Notes: generated by a model from the sequence alone, not told the origin. A stretch of DNA of 64,000 nt from Devosia sp. YIM 151766 (GCF_030285925.1 NZ_CP127251.1:2542001-2606000), one strand, 5' to 3'. Counted from the first letter of the stretch, positions 38,554 to 48,580 are shown. Translations and numbers: made by a program.

Positions 38554-39234
38554 ATGAAGCTCCAAGGCATTGCGCTCGTCGCCCTTCTTGCCCTGTCCAC
38601 CACCGCCATCCAGGCGGCCGATCTGAACTGGGGCGGCGGCGGCAATTCATCGTCGCTCTATTCCCCCGTCAGCGCCGCCCAATGGTCCGGCTTCTATGCC
38701 GGCGTGTCCGGTGGCCATGGCTGGGGCACGACGACCAATGCCCCGGCCCTGCCCGGCGGCACCGCCGACAACAATTCCAATGGCTGGACCATCGGCGGCC
38801 AGCTCGGCTACAACATGGATATGGGCGGCTTCGTGCTGGGCGGTGAAGCCGACCTGCAATGGGCCAATATCGGCTATTCCGAACCCATTGCCGGCGGCAC
38901 TTTTACCGCGCGCACCGATCTTTTCGGCACGCTGCGCGCCCGCGCCGGCATCCCGATCGGCCAGGTCATGCCCTATGGCACGGTCGGCGTCGCCTATGGC
39001 CGCGGCTCGGCCACCGTCGACACCACCATTTCCTCGACCCAGACCGCCAACCATTTCGGCTGGGCCGCCGGTGTCGGCCTCGAGGCGCAGGCCACTGCCA
39101 ATCTCTCGCTCAAGGCCGAATATCTCTATGTCGATCTGGGCAGCCAGCCCTATAACGGCCTTCCCACCATCGGCGACCGCGAGGTCGGCCAGCGCTTCGG
39201 CGTCATCCGCGCCGGCGTCAACTACAAGTTCTAG
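38554..39234 (+). CDS. Outer-membrane beta-barrel protein, Omp25/31-like
   Basis: The 226-residue precursor has signal peptide MKLQGIALVALLALSTTAIQA. The mature protein has the Omp25/Omp31 pattern: WSGFYAGVSGGHGWG near the N-terminus, GWTIGGQLGYNMDMGGFVLGGEADLQW, LRARAGIPIG, and an end at RAGVNYKF with terminal Phe. It is an 8-stranded barrel of the outer membrane, likely abundant and surface-exposed. The ATG at 38554 was chosen for the signal peptide and the GCGAGG upstream. It is preceded by a near-consensus CtrA-type box and lies 105 bases after the response regulator. Confidence 0.88.
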   Translation: MKLQGIALVALLALSTTAIQAADLNWGGGGNSSSLYSPVSAAQWSGFYAGVSGGHGWGTTTNAPALPGGTADNNSNGWTIGGQLGYNMDMGGFVLGGEADLQWANIGYSEPIAGGTFTARTDLFGTLRARAGIPIGQVMPYGTVGVAYGRGSATVDTTISSTQTANHFGWAAGVGLEAQATANLSLKAEYLYVDLGSQPYNGLPTIGDREVGQRFGVIRAGVNYKF

Positions 39235-39385
39235 TTGCAGCGCCGCCACAACGGCGTTTCACAAAGCCGCGAGCAATTGCTCCCGTTAAGCTTTCAAGGC
39301 TATTGAGATTCGTACGGCATGGCCTGGAATGGGTCGAAAACGGCCCATCCGCCTTGCCGGGTCCGATGCGCGGCAAGGAGCGGCG

Positions 39386-41083
39386 ATGAACAAGTTCGTG
39401 GTTGGTATGGTCGGCCTGTTCGCCGCCATTCTGGCATATCCGGCAAGCGCCCAGCAGGTGGTGGCGAGTCTCGAAACCAGCCGCATCGTCATCGCCCCGC
39501 CGCAAAGCGCCATTGCCCGCACCATCAAGGACGATTTGTCCGCCGCCTATTACGGCAGCCGCACCGGCACCCAATCCTATGACGACGCCCAGCGTCTCTA
39601 TTTCCTCTACGGCGAACGCCATTTCGCGCCGATCTGGCTGAGCGAGAATGCCGATGGCCAGGTCGCCTTCTCTCCGGCCGCCGACAAGATCATCGCCCTG
39701 TTCCGCGACGCCGCCGCCGAAGGGTTGCGGCCCGAGGATTACCTGACCCCGGCCATCGACCTCAAGCGCGTGGCCGGTGACGGCGCCGCCCTGGCCGAGC
39801 TCGAAACCGCCTTTTCGGCGGCGGTGACCCGCTATGCCCATCATCTCCATAATGGCCGCATCCGCCCGCAATCGGTCAGCGAGAATTTCGACATCATCGC
39901 CAAGCCGATCGACGAGGCCGCCCTGCTGGAGCGCTTGGCCAAGAGCCATGACCCCGCCGCCATCCTTGCCGAACTCGAGCCCAAACATCCCGAATTCCTG
40001 GCGCTCAAGGCGGCTCTCGCCAATTTCGAGGCCGAAACCGCCGAACGCCCGGCGCCCATAGCCGGCGGCGCGGTGCTGCGGCCAGGCAATTCCGATGCCC
40101 GGCTCCCCGCCATCCGCCAGCGGCTGGCCCTGCCCGGCTCCGCCTCCAGCCTCTACGACGTGGCGACCGTCGATGCGGTCAAGGCTTTCCAGCAGGGCCA
40201 GGATCTGGAGGTCGACGGCGTTATCGGGCCGGCCACCATCGCCGCCCTCAATGGCGGCGCCGCCATCCGCCGCGAAGACCTCATCGCCAATATGGAGCGC
40301 TGGCGCTGGATGCCGGCGGATCTGGGCGCGTTCAATGTCGTGGTCAACATTCCCGAATTCCGCCTCGCCATCAATCGCGACGGGCAGGAGCAATATGGCA
40401 CCCGCGTCGTCGTCGGCACCACCAAGAACCAGACCCCGATCTTCTCGGACAATATCCGCCACCTGGTGGTGAACCCCTATTGGAACGTGCCCAATTCGAT
40501 CATTCGCGGCGAAATCGCCCCGGCGGTGCTGAGAAATCCCGGCTATATCGACGGCCAGAACATGGACCTGCTCTATAACGGCACTCCGGTCAGCCCCTGG
40601 CAGGTCGACTGGACGCAGGTTTCCGCCGCCAATTTCCCCTTCCGCGTGCGCCAGCGTCCCGGCGCCGGCAATGCGCTGGGGCAGATCAAGTTCCTCTTTC
40701 CCAACAAGCACGACGTCTATCTGCACGACACGCCGTCCAAATCGCTGTTCGCCCGCTCCGTTCGCGCCTTCAGCCATGGTTGCATCCGCGTGCAGAACCC
40801 GATGGAATTCGCCGAGGCGCTGATGGCCAACGAGCCCAATATCTCGCGCGCCTCGCTCGAAGCCATGTTCGGGCCCAGCGAAAAATGGGTGAACCCGCAG
40901 ACCCGGATTCCGGTGCACCTGACCTATTTTACCCTGCGCGTCGATGCGGGCGGCACCATCCGCTCCTATGGCGACGTCTATGGTCACAACGAGAAGCTGA
41001 TCGCCGCCCTGGGGCTCGCCACCGGGCCCGTTCCGACAATCATTGCCGGCGCGGAACCGATTCCCGACGAGCTGTCGCCGTGA
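39386..41083 (+). CDS. L,D-transpeptidase with peptidoglycan-binding domain (YcbB-like)
   Basis: The 565-residue precursor has a signal peptide MNKFVVGMVGLFAAILAYPASA. A scaffold domain (about residues 30-220) is followed by a PG_binding_1 repeat (DAVKAFQQGQDLEVDGVIGPATIAALN) and the YkuD catalytic domain with AFSHGCIRVQNP, His464 and Cys466. It acts in the periplasm to form 3-3 cross-links or attach proteins to peptidoglycan. The large size and the NPYWNVPNSIIRGEIAP stretch match the YcbB/LdtD group. The ATG at 39386 has AAGGAG upstream. The gene is likely in its own unit; DUF882 with a peptidoglycan-type fold follows 208 bases later. Confidence 0.9.
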   Translation: MNKFVVGMVGLFAAILAYPASAQQVVASLETSRIVIAPPQSAIARTIKDDLSAAYYGSRTGTQSYDDAQRLYFLYGERHFAPIWLSENADGQVAFSPAADKIIALFRDAAAEGLRPEDYLTPAIDLKRVAGDGAALAELETAFSAAVTRYAHHLHNGRIRPQSVSENFDIIAKPIDEAALLERLAKSHDPAAILAELEPKHPEFLALKAALANFEAETAERPAPIAGGAVLRPGNSDARLPAIRQRLALPGSASSLYDVATVDAVKAFQQGQDLEVDGVIGPATIAALNGGAAIRREDLIANMERWRWMPADLGAFNVVVNIPEFRLAINRDGQEQYGTRVVVGTTKNQTPIFSDNIRHLVVNPYWNVPNSIIRGEIAPAVLRNPGYIDGQNMDLLYNGTPVSPWQVDWTQVSAANFPFRVRQRPGAGNALGQIKFLFPNKHDVYLHDTPSKSLFARSVRAFSHGCIRVQNPMEFAEALMANEPNISRASLEAMFGPSEKWVNPQTRIPVHLTYFTLRVDAGGTIRSYGDVYGHNEKLIAALGLATGPVPTIIAGAEPIPDELSP

Positions 41084-41291
41084 GGGCGGGTTAACCCCCG
41101 CTTTACATTTTCGCCTTGGTTGCGCCCGGTTTTGCCCGTAATAACGAAGCCGTGAAGGCGGGGAGAAGCCGTTCACAATCGGTTAGCGTTAAGAGAATCG
41201 ATCGATTTGCTCGCTAACGTCCGATCCCATCTGATGATTGAACCGGGCAGAGTTTGGCGTGACGGGGATAGGCACTTTCAATTGGCGGGGC

Positions 41292-42911
41292 ATGGCCCGG
41301 CTGTGTTTCGCGGGCTTTATGGGCCTGGTCGCATTTCTGGCCGCCGCGCCGGCCCAGGCGGCGACCGAGCGCGCGCTTTACCTCCATTATACCCACACCA
41401 AGGAAACCGCCCGCATCGTCTTCAAGCGCAATGGGCAATATGTGCAATCCGGCCTCAATGAGCTGAACCAGTTCCTGCGCGACTGGCGCCGCAACGAGCC
41501 TGCCAAGATGGACCCGCGCCTGTTCGACCTGGTCTGGGAAGTCTATCAGGAAGTCGGCGGCAGCCAGCCGATCAATGTCGTCTCGGCCTATCGTTCGCCG
41601 GCCACCAACGCCATGCTGGCCAAGAACTCCTCCGGCGTCGCCGACGATTCCCAGCATATGCGCGGCACCGCCATGGATTTCTTCATCCCCGGCGTACCGC
41701 TGACCAAATTGCGCGCCGTGGCCATGAAGAAACAGGTCGGCGGCGTCGGCTATTACCCGACCTCGGGCAGCCCCTTCGTGCATCTGGATACCGGCTCGGT
41801 GCGCGCCTGGCCGCGCATGACCCGCGCCCAGCTCAAGGAGATTTTCCCCGACGGGCGGACCATGCACCTGCCCACCGACGGCAAGCCGCTGTCCCAGGAG
41901 GGTTATCAGGTCGCCCTCGCCGAATGGAAGCGCTGCCATGCCTATCCCTGCAATGGCTCGAGCTCGGGCACCCAGGTGGCCAGTTCCGGCGGCTCCGGCC
42001 GCACGCTCATGGACGTATTGTTCGGTGGCGGCGGCGACAGCCAGCCCGCCGCCTCGCCTGCCCCGCAGGTGCAGACCGCTTCCCTGACGCCGCAACCTAG
42101 CGGCATCGCCCCGGTCATGCCGGTGGCTCGCCCGGCCGATCTCGGGGCCGGCGTCCCGGCCGCGACCGAGGCGGCGGCCATTGCCGACGAGCCGCTCTTG
42201 CCCTTTTCCACTGCCGGCAGCGCCCCGCTGACGCCGGACGAACTGGGCCATGTGCAATTGGCCAGCCTGGCCCTGCCGGTCGCTATGCCGGACGATTTGC
42301 GCAGCCAGCGCGCCTCCGCCCTGCCTTCCGGCGACGCCGTCACCGCCCTGGCCGCTCTGACCGCACCGGCCATGCCGACGCCCCGCCTGCTCATGACCGA
42401 GCCGCCCGCCGAGATCCTCACCGCCTATCTGCCGGCCCAGGCGCCCGATGCCGGGGCGCAGCGCACGCTCGAAGCCATCATTACCGGCGCCACCGCGCCC
42501 GCCGCCATCGCCGCCGGACTGCGTCTGCCCGGCCTGCCGGCGCCGCTCGACGCTACTCCCGATCAACCGGCGAACGCCATGGACGGGCTTTTCGACCGCA
42601 CCTTCGACGCAACCGGCGCGGCCGGCCCCGATGCGCTTGCCGACGCCCTGGCCCGGCATGTCGCCAGCCAGTCAGCGGAGAGCGGGATGCGCCGCCCCGA
42701 CCTGATCGCCCCCGACCTCGACCATGTGGCCGACATCTTCACCGCGCCGGTCTCGCTTACCTCCAGCCACTTCGCCGTGATCTTCGACCACGACGAAGCC
42801 GATTTCGACCCGACGCCGGAAATGGGCCGCTATGTGCTGGTCAAGGGTGTGAGCGATGCCGGTCCCGGTCAGATGCGGGCGCAGTTCCCGATTTCGGTCA
42901 TGACCAATTGA
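41292..42911 (+). CDS. DUF882 (M15-type, YcbK-like) protein with long C-terminal extension
   Basis: The 539-residue precursor has signal peptide MARLCFAGFMGLVAFLAAAPAQA. Residues 25-215 are the DUF882/peptidase M15_3 domain with VVSAYRSPATNAML, the zinc-ligand type SQHMRGTAMDFFIPG and FVHLDTG, as in Escherichia YcbK (MepK), a murein endopeptidase. The remaining about 300 residues are Ala/Pro-rich without a recognised domain, ending GRYVLVKGVSDAGPGQM. The start is unclear: ATG at 41292 begins the signal peptide, but GTG 41259 and TTG 41238 are in frame. A one-mismatch CtrA-type box is at 41091-41105. It adjoins an L,D-transpeptidase gene, as MepK functionally pairs with 3-3 cross-links. Confidence 0.8.
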   Translation: MARLCFAGFMGLVAFLAAAPAQAATERALYLHYTHTKETARIVFKRNGQYVQSGLNELNQFLRDWRRNEPAKMDPRLFDLVWEVYQEVGGSQPINVVSAYRSPATNAMLAKNSSGVADDSQHMRGTAMDFFIPGVPLTKLRAVAMKKQVGGVGYYPTSGSPFVHLDTGSVRAWPRMTRAQLKEIFPDGRTMHLPTDGKPLSQEGYQVALAEWKRCHAYPCNGSSSGTQVASSGGSGRTLMDVLFGGGGDSQPAASPAPQVQTASLTPQPSGIAPVMPVARPADLGAGVPAATEAAAIADEPLLPFSTAGSAPLTPDELGHVQLASLALPVAMPDDLRSQRASALPSGDAVTALAALTAPAMPTPRLLMTEPPAEILTAYLPAQAPDAGAQRTLEAIITGATAPAAIAAGLRLPGLPAPLDATPDQPANAMDGLFDRTFDATGAAGPDALADALARHVASQSAESGMRRPDLIAPDLDHVADIFTAPVSLTSSHFAVIFDHDEADFDPTPEMGRYVLVKGVSDAGPGQMRAQFPISVMTN

Positions 42912-43061
42912 GTGCCGGGCGGCGCCCGCCGCCCTGCCCCGCAAAAGTCGGAATGATCCGTTTCACTCCCATCCTCCCTGTCCCCGTGGCCCCCGCGGCA
43001 TTGCCAAGCCCGGACCCGGGGCCTAAACAGGGGCTGAAACAAGAAGATCAAGAGGGCCGAC

Positions 43062-44990
43062 TTGGCCGACAGACCCCATACGCCATTGCTCGATACCATC
43101 GGAACACCCGCCGAGCTGCGCGCTTTGCCGCGCGAGGACCTGCGGCAGCTCGCCGATGAATTGCGCGCTGAAATGATCGACGCCGTTTCGGTCACCGGCG
43201 GCCATCTGGGCGCGGGACTGGGCGTGGTGGAACTGACCGTGGCCCTGCATGCCATCTTCGACACGCCGCATGACCGCATCATCTGGGATGTCGGCCACCA
43301 GGCCTATCCGCACAAGATCCTGACCGGCCGCCGCGACCGCATCCGCACGCTGCGCCAGAAGGATGGATTGTCCGGCTTCACCCGCCGCGCCGAGAGCGAA
43401 TACGACCCCTTCGGCGCCGGCCATTCCTCGACCTCGATTTCCGCCGGGCTCGGCATGGCGGTGGCCAGCCAGCACCTGGAAACGCCGCGCAATGTCATCG
43501 CGGTGATCGGCGACGGCGCCATGTCCGCCGGCATGGCCTATGAGGCGATGAACAATGCCGGCGCCATGGATGCGCGGCTGATCGTCATCCTCAACGACAA
43601 CGACATGTCCATCGCCCCGCCCACCGGGGCGCTGCGCACCTATCTGGCCCATCTGGTCTCCGGGCCGGTCTATCGCGGCACCCGCGAGGCGGCCAAGAAC
43701 ATCGTCCACAAACTGCCGCCCTTCCTGCACGAGCCGGCGCGCAAGACCGAGGAATTCGCCCGCTCCTTCTTCACCGGCGGCACCCTGTTCGAGGAACTGG
43801 GCTTCTATTATGTCGGCCCCATCGACGGCCACAATCTCGACGATCTGCTCTCCATCCTCGAAAATGTCCGCGATTTCGGCACCGGCCCCATCCTCGTCCA
43901 TACGGTGACCAAGAAGGGCAAGGGCTACGAGCCGGCGGAAAATTCCGCCGACAAATATCACGGCGTATCCAAGTTCAACGTCATTACCGGCGCCCAGGCC
44001 AAGGCACCGTCCAATGCGCCGTCCTATACCTCGGTCTTCGCCTCCTCGCTGATCCAGGAAGCCGAGGCCGATCCGCGCGTCGTCGCCATCACCGCCGCAA
44101 TGCCCTCGGGCACCGGGCTCGACAAATTCGCCGAGCTCTTCCCCAGCCGTATCTACGATACCGGCATTGCCGAGCAGCATGCGGTGACCTTTGCCGCCGG
44201 CCTGGCCAGCGAGGGCATGAAGCCGTTCTGCGCCATCTATTCGACCTTCCTGCAGCGCGCCTATGACCAGGTGGTGCATGACGTGGCCATTCAGGGCCTG
44301 CCGGTGCGCTTCGCCATCGACCGCGCCGGCTATGTCGGCGCCGACGGCCCCACCCATGCCGGCAATTACGACAATGCCTATCTCGGCGCCGTGCCCGGTA
44401 TCGTGCAGATGGCCGCCGCCGACGAGGCGGAACTGCGCCATATGGTGGCGACGGCAGCGGCTTACGATGATGGCCCCATCAGCTTCCGCTATCCGCGCGG
44501 CGAGGGCATGGGCGTCGATATGCCGGCGCGCGGCCAGGTCCTGCCCATCGGCAAGGGCCGCATGGTCCGGCAGGGCTCGACCATTGCGCTTCTGTCCTAT
44601 GGCACCCGCCTCGAGGAAGTCCTTGCCGCCGCCGACAAGCTGGCGGCTTTGGGGCTCAATCCGAGTGTGGCCGATGCGCGCTTCCTCAAGCCGCTCGATG
44701 AGGAATTGATCGCCCAGCTGGCACAGAGCCATGACGTGCTGATTTCCATCGAAGAAGGCGGATTGGGCGGCTTCGGCAGCCATGCGGCGACCTTCCTCGC
44801 CGCCAATGGCCTGCTCGACGGCAAGCTGCGCTTCCGCCCGCTGATGATCCCCGACAGCTTTGTTGAACATTCGAGCCAGGCCGACATGTATGCGGCCGCC
44901 GGCCTCGACCGCGCCGGGATCGTGCAAACGGCATTGAGCACACTGGGCTATGATCAGGCGGCCATGAACGCCGCCCTGGCCAAGGTTTAG
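43062..44990 (+). CDS. dxs: 1-deoxy-D-xylulose-5-phosphate synthase
   Basis: Dxs (642 residues) joins pyruvate and glyceraldehyde-3-phosphate with thiamine pyrophosphate to make DXP, the entry to the MEP isoprenoid route. [17 protein letters not shown], the TPP motif [18 protein letters not shown] (from residue 150) with [23 protein letters not shown] and [15 protein letters not shown] match the family. The TTG at 43062 has AGAGGG upstream and makes the standard N-terminus. A hairpin (45007-45027) follows the stop. It converges on gapR. Confidence 0.95.
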   Translation: MADRPHTPLLDTIGTPAELRALPREDLRQLADELRAEMIDAVSVTGGHLGAGLGVVELTVALHAIFDTPHDRIIWDVGHQAYPHKILTGRRDRIRTLRQKDGLSGFTRRAESEYDPFGAGHSSTSISAGLGMAVASQHLETPRNVIAVIGDGAMSAGMAYEAMNNAGAMDARLIVILNDNDMSIAPPTGALRTYLAHLVSGPVYRGTREAAKNIVHKLPPFLHEPARKTEEFARSFFTGGTLFEELGFYYVGPIDGHNLDDLLSILENVRDFGTGPILVHTVTKKGKGYEPAENSADKYHGVSKFNVITGAQAKAPSNAPSYTSVFASSLIQEAEADPRVVAITAAMPSGTGLDKFAELFPSRIYDTGIAEQHAVTFAAGLASEGMKPFCAIYSTFLQRAYDQVVHDVAIQGLPVRFAIDRAGYVGADGPTHAGNYDNAYLGAVPGIVQMAAADEAELRHMVATAAAYDDGPISFRYPRGEGMGVDMPARGQVLPIGKGRMVRQGSTIALLSYGTRLEEVLAAADKLAALGLNPSVADARFLKPLDEELIAQLAQSHDVLISIEEGGLGGFGSHAATFLAANGLLDGKLRFRPLMIPDSFVEHSSQADMYAAAGLDRAGIVQTALSTLGYDQAAMNAALAKV

Positions 44991-45006
44991 GTCTTTTCGT
45001 CTCTTT

Positions 45007-45027
45007 CCACCGGGTCATTCCCGGTGG
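45007..45027. terminator. 3' hairpin of dxs
   Basis: Perfect 8-bp stem CCACCGGG/CCCGGTGG with a 5-base loop, 16 bases after the dxs stop. No T-tract is present, so its terminator role is weakly supported. Confidence 0.4.
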
Positions 45028-45060
45028 GATAGCAAACCGGAACCCCTCCAGCCGCCCCAC

Positions 45061-45087
45061 AAACGAACGCCCGCTTTCGCGGGCGCT
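45061..45087 (-). terminator. Terminator of gapR
   Basis: On the minus strand, the 7-bp stem CGCCCGC/GCGGGCG (45068-45085) with a GAAA loop is followed by TTCGTTTG, 28 bases after the gapR stop. Confidence 0.7.
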
Positions 45088-45112
45088 GTTACCGTCTTCG
45101 CAAAAAGCCGGT

Positions 45113-45376
45113 TCAGTGTTCCGGCGGCGCTTCCACCATGCCGAGGGCCGACATGTAGAGCTCCAGCAGCGCTTCCTGCTCCATGCGCTCATTGGCATCC
45201 TGCTTGCGGATCGAGACGATCTTGCGCAACACCTTGGTGTCGAAGCCGGTGCCCTTGGCCTCGGCATAGATTTCCTTGATATCGGCGGCGATCGCCGCCT
45301 TTTCTTCTTCCATCCGCTCGATGCGCTCGATGAAAGCGCGGAGCTGATCCTGCGCGACGCTGTCCTCAACGGCCAT
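45113..45376 (-). CDS. gapR: DUF2312 nucleoid protein GapR
   Basis: The 87-residue protein belongs to DUF2312, the family of Caulobacter GapR. GapR is a nucleoid-associated protein that clamps overtwisted DNA ahead of replication and transcription and is essential or important in alphaproteobacteria. Sequence features are [41 protein letters not shown] and [12 protein letters not shown], i.e. the long helix, the acidic patch and the basic DNA-binding region. The start ATG at 45376 is preceded by AGAGGTTTGCC. It has its own terminator and is alone on its strand here. Confidence 0.9.
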   Translation of the reverse strand: MAVEDSVAQDQLRAFIERIERMEEEKAAIAADIKEIYAEAKGTGFDTKVLRKIVSIRKQDANERMEQEALLELYMSALGMVEAPPEH

Positions 45377-45608
45377 GGCAAACCTCTTAACGCTGGGCCG
45401 GCCGATGGCGGACCCGAAAATCTCAAAAACCCTCGCGCCCCATCAACCTCATGCACCGGCCCCGTTCAACCCCTTTATGGGGCAATCCACATGCTGACGC
45501 CGCCGCGTCCCGCCGCCGCTTCGCCACATCCCCGCATTTCCGTCATAGAACCCCTTTAGCCATTGACCTTGTCACCTCCATCGGCTCAAACAGGCACTCC
45601 TTTTCACC

Positions 45609-46154
45609 ATGATTTCCGGCTTCTTCGTGCACCGCATCCGTCTTGTTCCGCCCCTGCTGGCTGCCGCCTTTGCCGGCCTCCTGGCCAGCACGGTGCCGGC
45701 GCATGCCGAATTGCGCATCTGCAACCAGACCGCCAACCTCATTTCCGTGGCTTTGGGCTATCGCGCCGAGCGCGGCTGGATGAGCGAGGGCTGGTGGCAG
45801 ACCCCGCCCGGCGATTGCCGCGTGCTGTTTCAGGGCGAGCTGCAAAGCCGCTTCTATTATCTGCACGCGGTGGACGATATCGGCGGCGGTGCCTGGGCCG
45901 GAGACATCTTCATGTGCTCCCGTGACGAAACCTTCACAATATTCGGGGTTGAGGATTGCCTCGCGCGGGGCTATGAGCGCACCGGGTTCTTTGAAATCGA
46001 TACACAGAACCGGACCGACTGGACCTTGCAGCTGACCGAACGCGCCGGCGTTCCGAGCGTCGTCGGACCGGATCTGGAAGAAGACCTCGAAGACCCGGCC
46101 TTTCTGGTCGACCCCGACGCCCTCCCAACGCCAGACGATATGGATACGCAATGA
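45609..46154 (+). CDS. DUF1036 secreted protein
   Basis: The 181-residue precursor starts with a signal peptide (about MISGFFVHRIRLVPPLLAAAFAGLLASTVPAHA). The mature part has the DUF1036 core: LRICNQTANLISVALGYR, GWMSEGWWQTPPGDCRVL and LHAVDDIG, with four Cys that could make disulfides, followed by an acidic end (DLEEDLEDP). DUF1036 is a widespread secreted domain of unknown function. The gene's ATGA stop overlaps the pyk start by four bases, so this protein is translated from the same mRNA as pyruvate kinase. That linkage is common in alphaproteobacteria and is unexplained. Confidence 0.85.
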   Translation: MISGFFVHRIRLVPPLLAAAFAGLLASTVPAHAELRICNQTANLISVALGYRAERGWMSEGWWQTPPGDCRVLFQGELQSRFYYLHAVDDIGGGAWAGDIFMCSRDETFTIFGVEDCLARGYERTGFFEIDTQNRTDWTLQLTERAGVPSVVGPDLEEDLEDPAFLVDPDALPTPDDMDTQ

Positions 46155-47590
46155 GACGGATCAGACGCGCGAAGATCCTCGCCACCCTCGGGCCCGCCAG
46201 CCACGAGGAGAATATGATCGAGGAATTGGTCAAGGCCGGCGCGGACGTCTTCCGCATCAATATGAGCCATGCCAGCCATGAAGTGCTGCACCAGACCGTG
46301 GCCCGCATCCGCCGCGTCGAGGAGCGCCTCAAGCGCCCGATCGGCATTCTCGCCGATCTGCAGGGGCCCAAGCTGCGCGTGTGGCAATTCGCCGAAGGGT
46401 CCGTCAATCTCGTCGCCGGGCAGAAATTCAGCCTCGACAGCAATGCCGACGAGCCCGGCAATACCGAGCGGGTCTACCTGCCGCATCCCGAAATCATCGA
46501 GAATGTCTCGGTCGGCGACCGCCTGCTGCTCGACGACGGCAAGCTCCAGCTCAAGGCCACCAAGGTCGGCGGCGGCGTCATCGAAACCGAAGTCGTCTAT
46601 GGCGGCAAGCTTTCCGACAAGAAGGGCGTTTCCCTGCCCGATACGCTCCTGCCCACCGGCGCGTTGACCGACAAGGACCATGCCGACCTGCTCGAAGCGC
46701 TCAAGGCCGAAGTGGACTGGGTCGCCCTCTCCTTCGTGCAGCGCCCCGAGGACATCATCGATGTCCGCAAGATCGTGCAGGGCCGCGCCGGCGTCATGGC
46801 CAAGATCGAAAAGCCGCAGGCCATCGAGCGGCTGGAAGAGATCGTCAAGCTCTCCGACGCCATCATGGTCGCCCGCGGCGATCTGGGCGTCGAATTGCCG
46901 CTCGAAACCGTTCCGGGCCTGCAAAAGCGCATGATCCGCATGTGCCGCCGCTACGGCAAGCCGGTGGTCGTGGCCACGCAGATGCTCGAATCCATGATCA
47001 CCGCGCCGGTGCCGACCCGCGCCGAGGTCTCCGACGTCTCCAGCGCCGTCTTCGAGGGGGCCGACGCGGTCATGCTCTCGGCCGAAAGCGCCTCCGGCCA
47101 ATATCCGGTCGAGGCCGTCGCCACCATGAACAAGGTGGCCGTGGCCGTCGAAAGCGACGCCAATTACCGCAACATCATCCGCGCCGCCCAGACCGAACCG
47201 GAGGCCACCGCCGCCGACGCCATTTCGGCGGCAACGCGCCAGGTGGCTGAAACGCTCGACCTGGCCGCCATCGTCACCTATACCGCCTCCGGCTCCACCG
47301 GCATCCGCGCCGCGCGCGAGCGGCCGATCAAGCCGATCATCGCCCTGTCGCCCAATCTGCGTACCATCCGCCGCCTCTCGGTGGTCTGGGGCATCCATTG
47401 CGTGCAGACCGAGGACGCGGTGAACCTGGAAGACATGGTCGACCGCGCCTGCGTCATCGCCTACCAGGAGGGCTTCGCCCGCCCCGGCGACCGCATCGCC
47501 ATCACCGCCGGCGTGCCCCTGGGCACCCCCGGCGCCACCAATATGCTGCGTATCGCCTTCGTCCGCCAGGACGGCGCCGGATCGAGCTGA
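46151..47590 (+). CDS. pyk: Pyruvate kinase
   Basis: Pyk (479 residues) converts phosphoenolpyruvate and ADP to pyruvate and ATP. The A domain includes RRAKILATLGPAS, RINMSHAS, ILADLQGPKLRV, the B domain insert (about residues 72-165), and then VALSFVQRPEDI, VMAKIEKPQAIE with the catalytic Lys, IMVARGDLGVELP and ATQMLESMI. The C domain follows and lacks an obvious FBP-loop signature. The ATG at 46151 overlaps the DUF1036 stop by four bases. A strong terminator ends the transcript. Confidence 0.96.
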   Translation: MRRIRRAKILATLGPASHEENMIEELVKAGADVFRINMSHASHEVLHQTVARIRRVEERLKRPIGILADLQGPKLRVWQFAEGSVNLVAGQKFSLDSNADEPGNTERVYLPHPEIIENVSVGDRLLLDDGKLQLKATKVGGGVIETEVVYGGKLSDKKGVSLPDTLLPTGALTDKDHADLLEALKAEVDWVALSFVQRPEDIIDVRKIVQGRAGVMAKIEKPQAIERLEEIVKLSDAIMVARGDLGVELPLETVPGLQKRMIRMCRRYGKPVVVATQMLESMITAPVPTRAEVSDVSSAVFEGADAVMLSAESASGQYPVEAVATMNKVAVAVESDANYRNIIRAAQTEPEATAADAISAATRQVAETLDLAAIVTYTASGSTGIRAARERPIKPIIALSPNLRTIRRLSVVWGIHCVQTEDAVNLEDMVDRACVIAYQEGFARPGDRIAITAGVPLGTPGATNMLRIAFVRQDGAGSS

Positions 47591-47614
47591 AACTGCCCAA
47601 AGCAGATAAAAAAG

Positions 47615-47640
47615 GCCCGCCATCCGGCGGGCTTTTTGTT
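47615..47640 (+). terminator. Rho-independent terminator after pyk
   Basis: Perfect 7-bp stem GCCCGCC (47615-47621) / GGCGGGC (47626-47632) with a 4-base loop and TTTTTG. Confidence 0.9.
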
Positions 47641-47755
47641 TGTAGGGAAGCTTTGATGTCCATTTCGGTCGTCAGGCGTGTGAACGCGATCTTGCAGCAG
47701 GCGGGATTCGTGTAGGATCGGCTCGACAAGGCTTCGTTCATGGCAGGGAACAGCT

Positions 47756-48580
47756 ATGCCGATCACCCAGGACCTATCGGCCACACGCTCCTTTGGAGCC
47801 AGTGTTGATTTTGGCCGCACCGCCTCCGACTATCGCGCCTTCCGGGCCGGTTTCCCGCCGGACTTCTTCGATCTCCTGGCGAAACGAGGTTGGGCGCTGC
47901 CCGGCCAAAGCGCGCTCGATCTCGGCACGGGAACCGGGACAATTGCCCGTGGCCTGGCAGCGATGGGCCTTTTAGTGACAGGTGTCGACCCGGCCGAAGC
48001 GCTTCTAGCTGAAGCGAAATCGATGGATCGGGAACTGGGCCTTGGTGTGCAATACCGCATTGGCACGGCCGAAGACCTGTCTGAAGCGAATGACAGCGTC
48101 GAGCTGGTGACCGCCGGGCAATGCTGGCATTGGTTTGACAGAGCACGAGCTGCATCTGAGGCGATGCGGGTCCTGACTCCCGGCGGGCGCGTGATCATCG
48201 CTCATTTCGACTGGCTTCCGCTTGCTGGCAACGTGGTGGAGGCGACCGAGGAGCTGATCCTTTCCTACAATCCCGCCTGGACGATGGCCGGAGGCAGCGG
48301 CATCTATCCCGCCTGGCTGCGTGACCTGGCCGAGGTGTCGTTCCATGAACTGGAGACGGCCTCGTTTGATCTGCCGGTTATTTATGGCCATGAAGCGTGG
48401 CGCGGTCGCATCCGAGCCAGTGCCGGCATCAAGGCCAGCTTGGAAACCGAGGCGATCGAGCGCTTCGACGAGAGCCTGGCGAAATTGCTGCGCAAGCGGT
48501 TCCCCAGTGACCCGCTCTCAGTTCCGCATCGCGTCTGGATCGCGACTGGCATCAAGCCGAGTGACCGCTTTCCAGCTTGA
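47756..48580 (+). CDS. Class I SAM-dependent methyltransferase
   Basis: The 274-residue protein has the SAM fold of Methyltransf_11/UbiE type: motif I ALDLGTGTGTIARGLAAMG (around residue 55), the acidic strand end VTGVDPAE, RIGTAEDL and VELVTAGQCWHWFDRARAASEAMRVLTPGGRV. The QCWHWFD motif is common in small-molecule methyltransferases. No specific substrate can be given. The codon choice looks slightly different from its neighbours, including TTA (around 47972) and CTA (around 48005), both rare in this window, which may indicate recent acquisition. It stands alone between two terminators. Confidence 0.8.
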   Translation: MPITQDLSATRSFGASVDFGRTASDYRAFRAGFPPDFFDLLAKRGWALPGQSALDLGTGTGTIARGLAAMGLLVTGVDPAEALLAEAKSMDRELGLGVQYRIGTAEDLSEANDSVELVTAGQCWHWFDRARAASEAMRVLTPGGRVIIAHFDWLPLAGNVVEATEELILSYNPAWTMAGGSGIYPAWLRDLAEVSFHELETASFDLPVIYGHEAWRGRIRASAGIKASLETEAIERFDESLAKLLRKRFPSDPLSVPHRVWIATGIKPSDRFPA

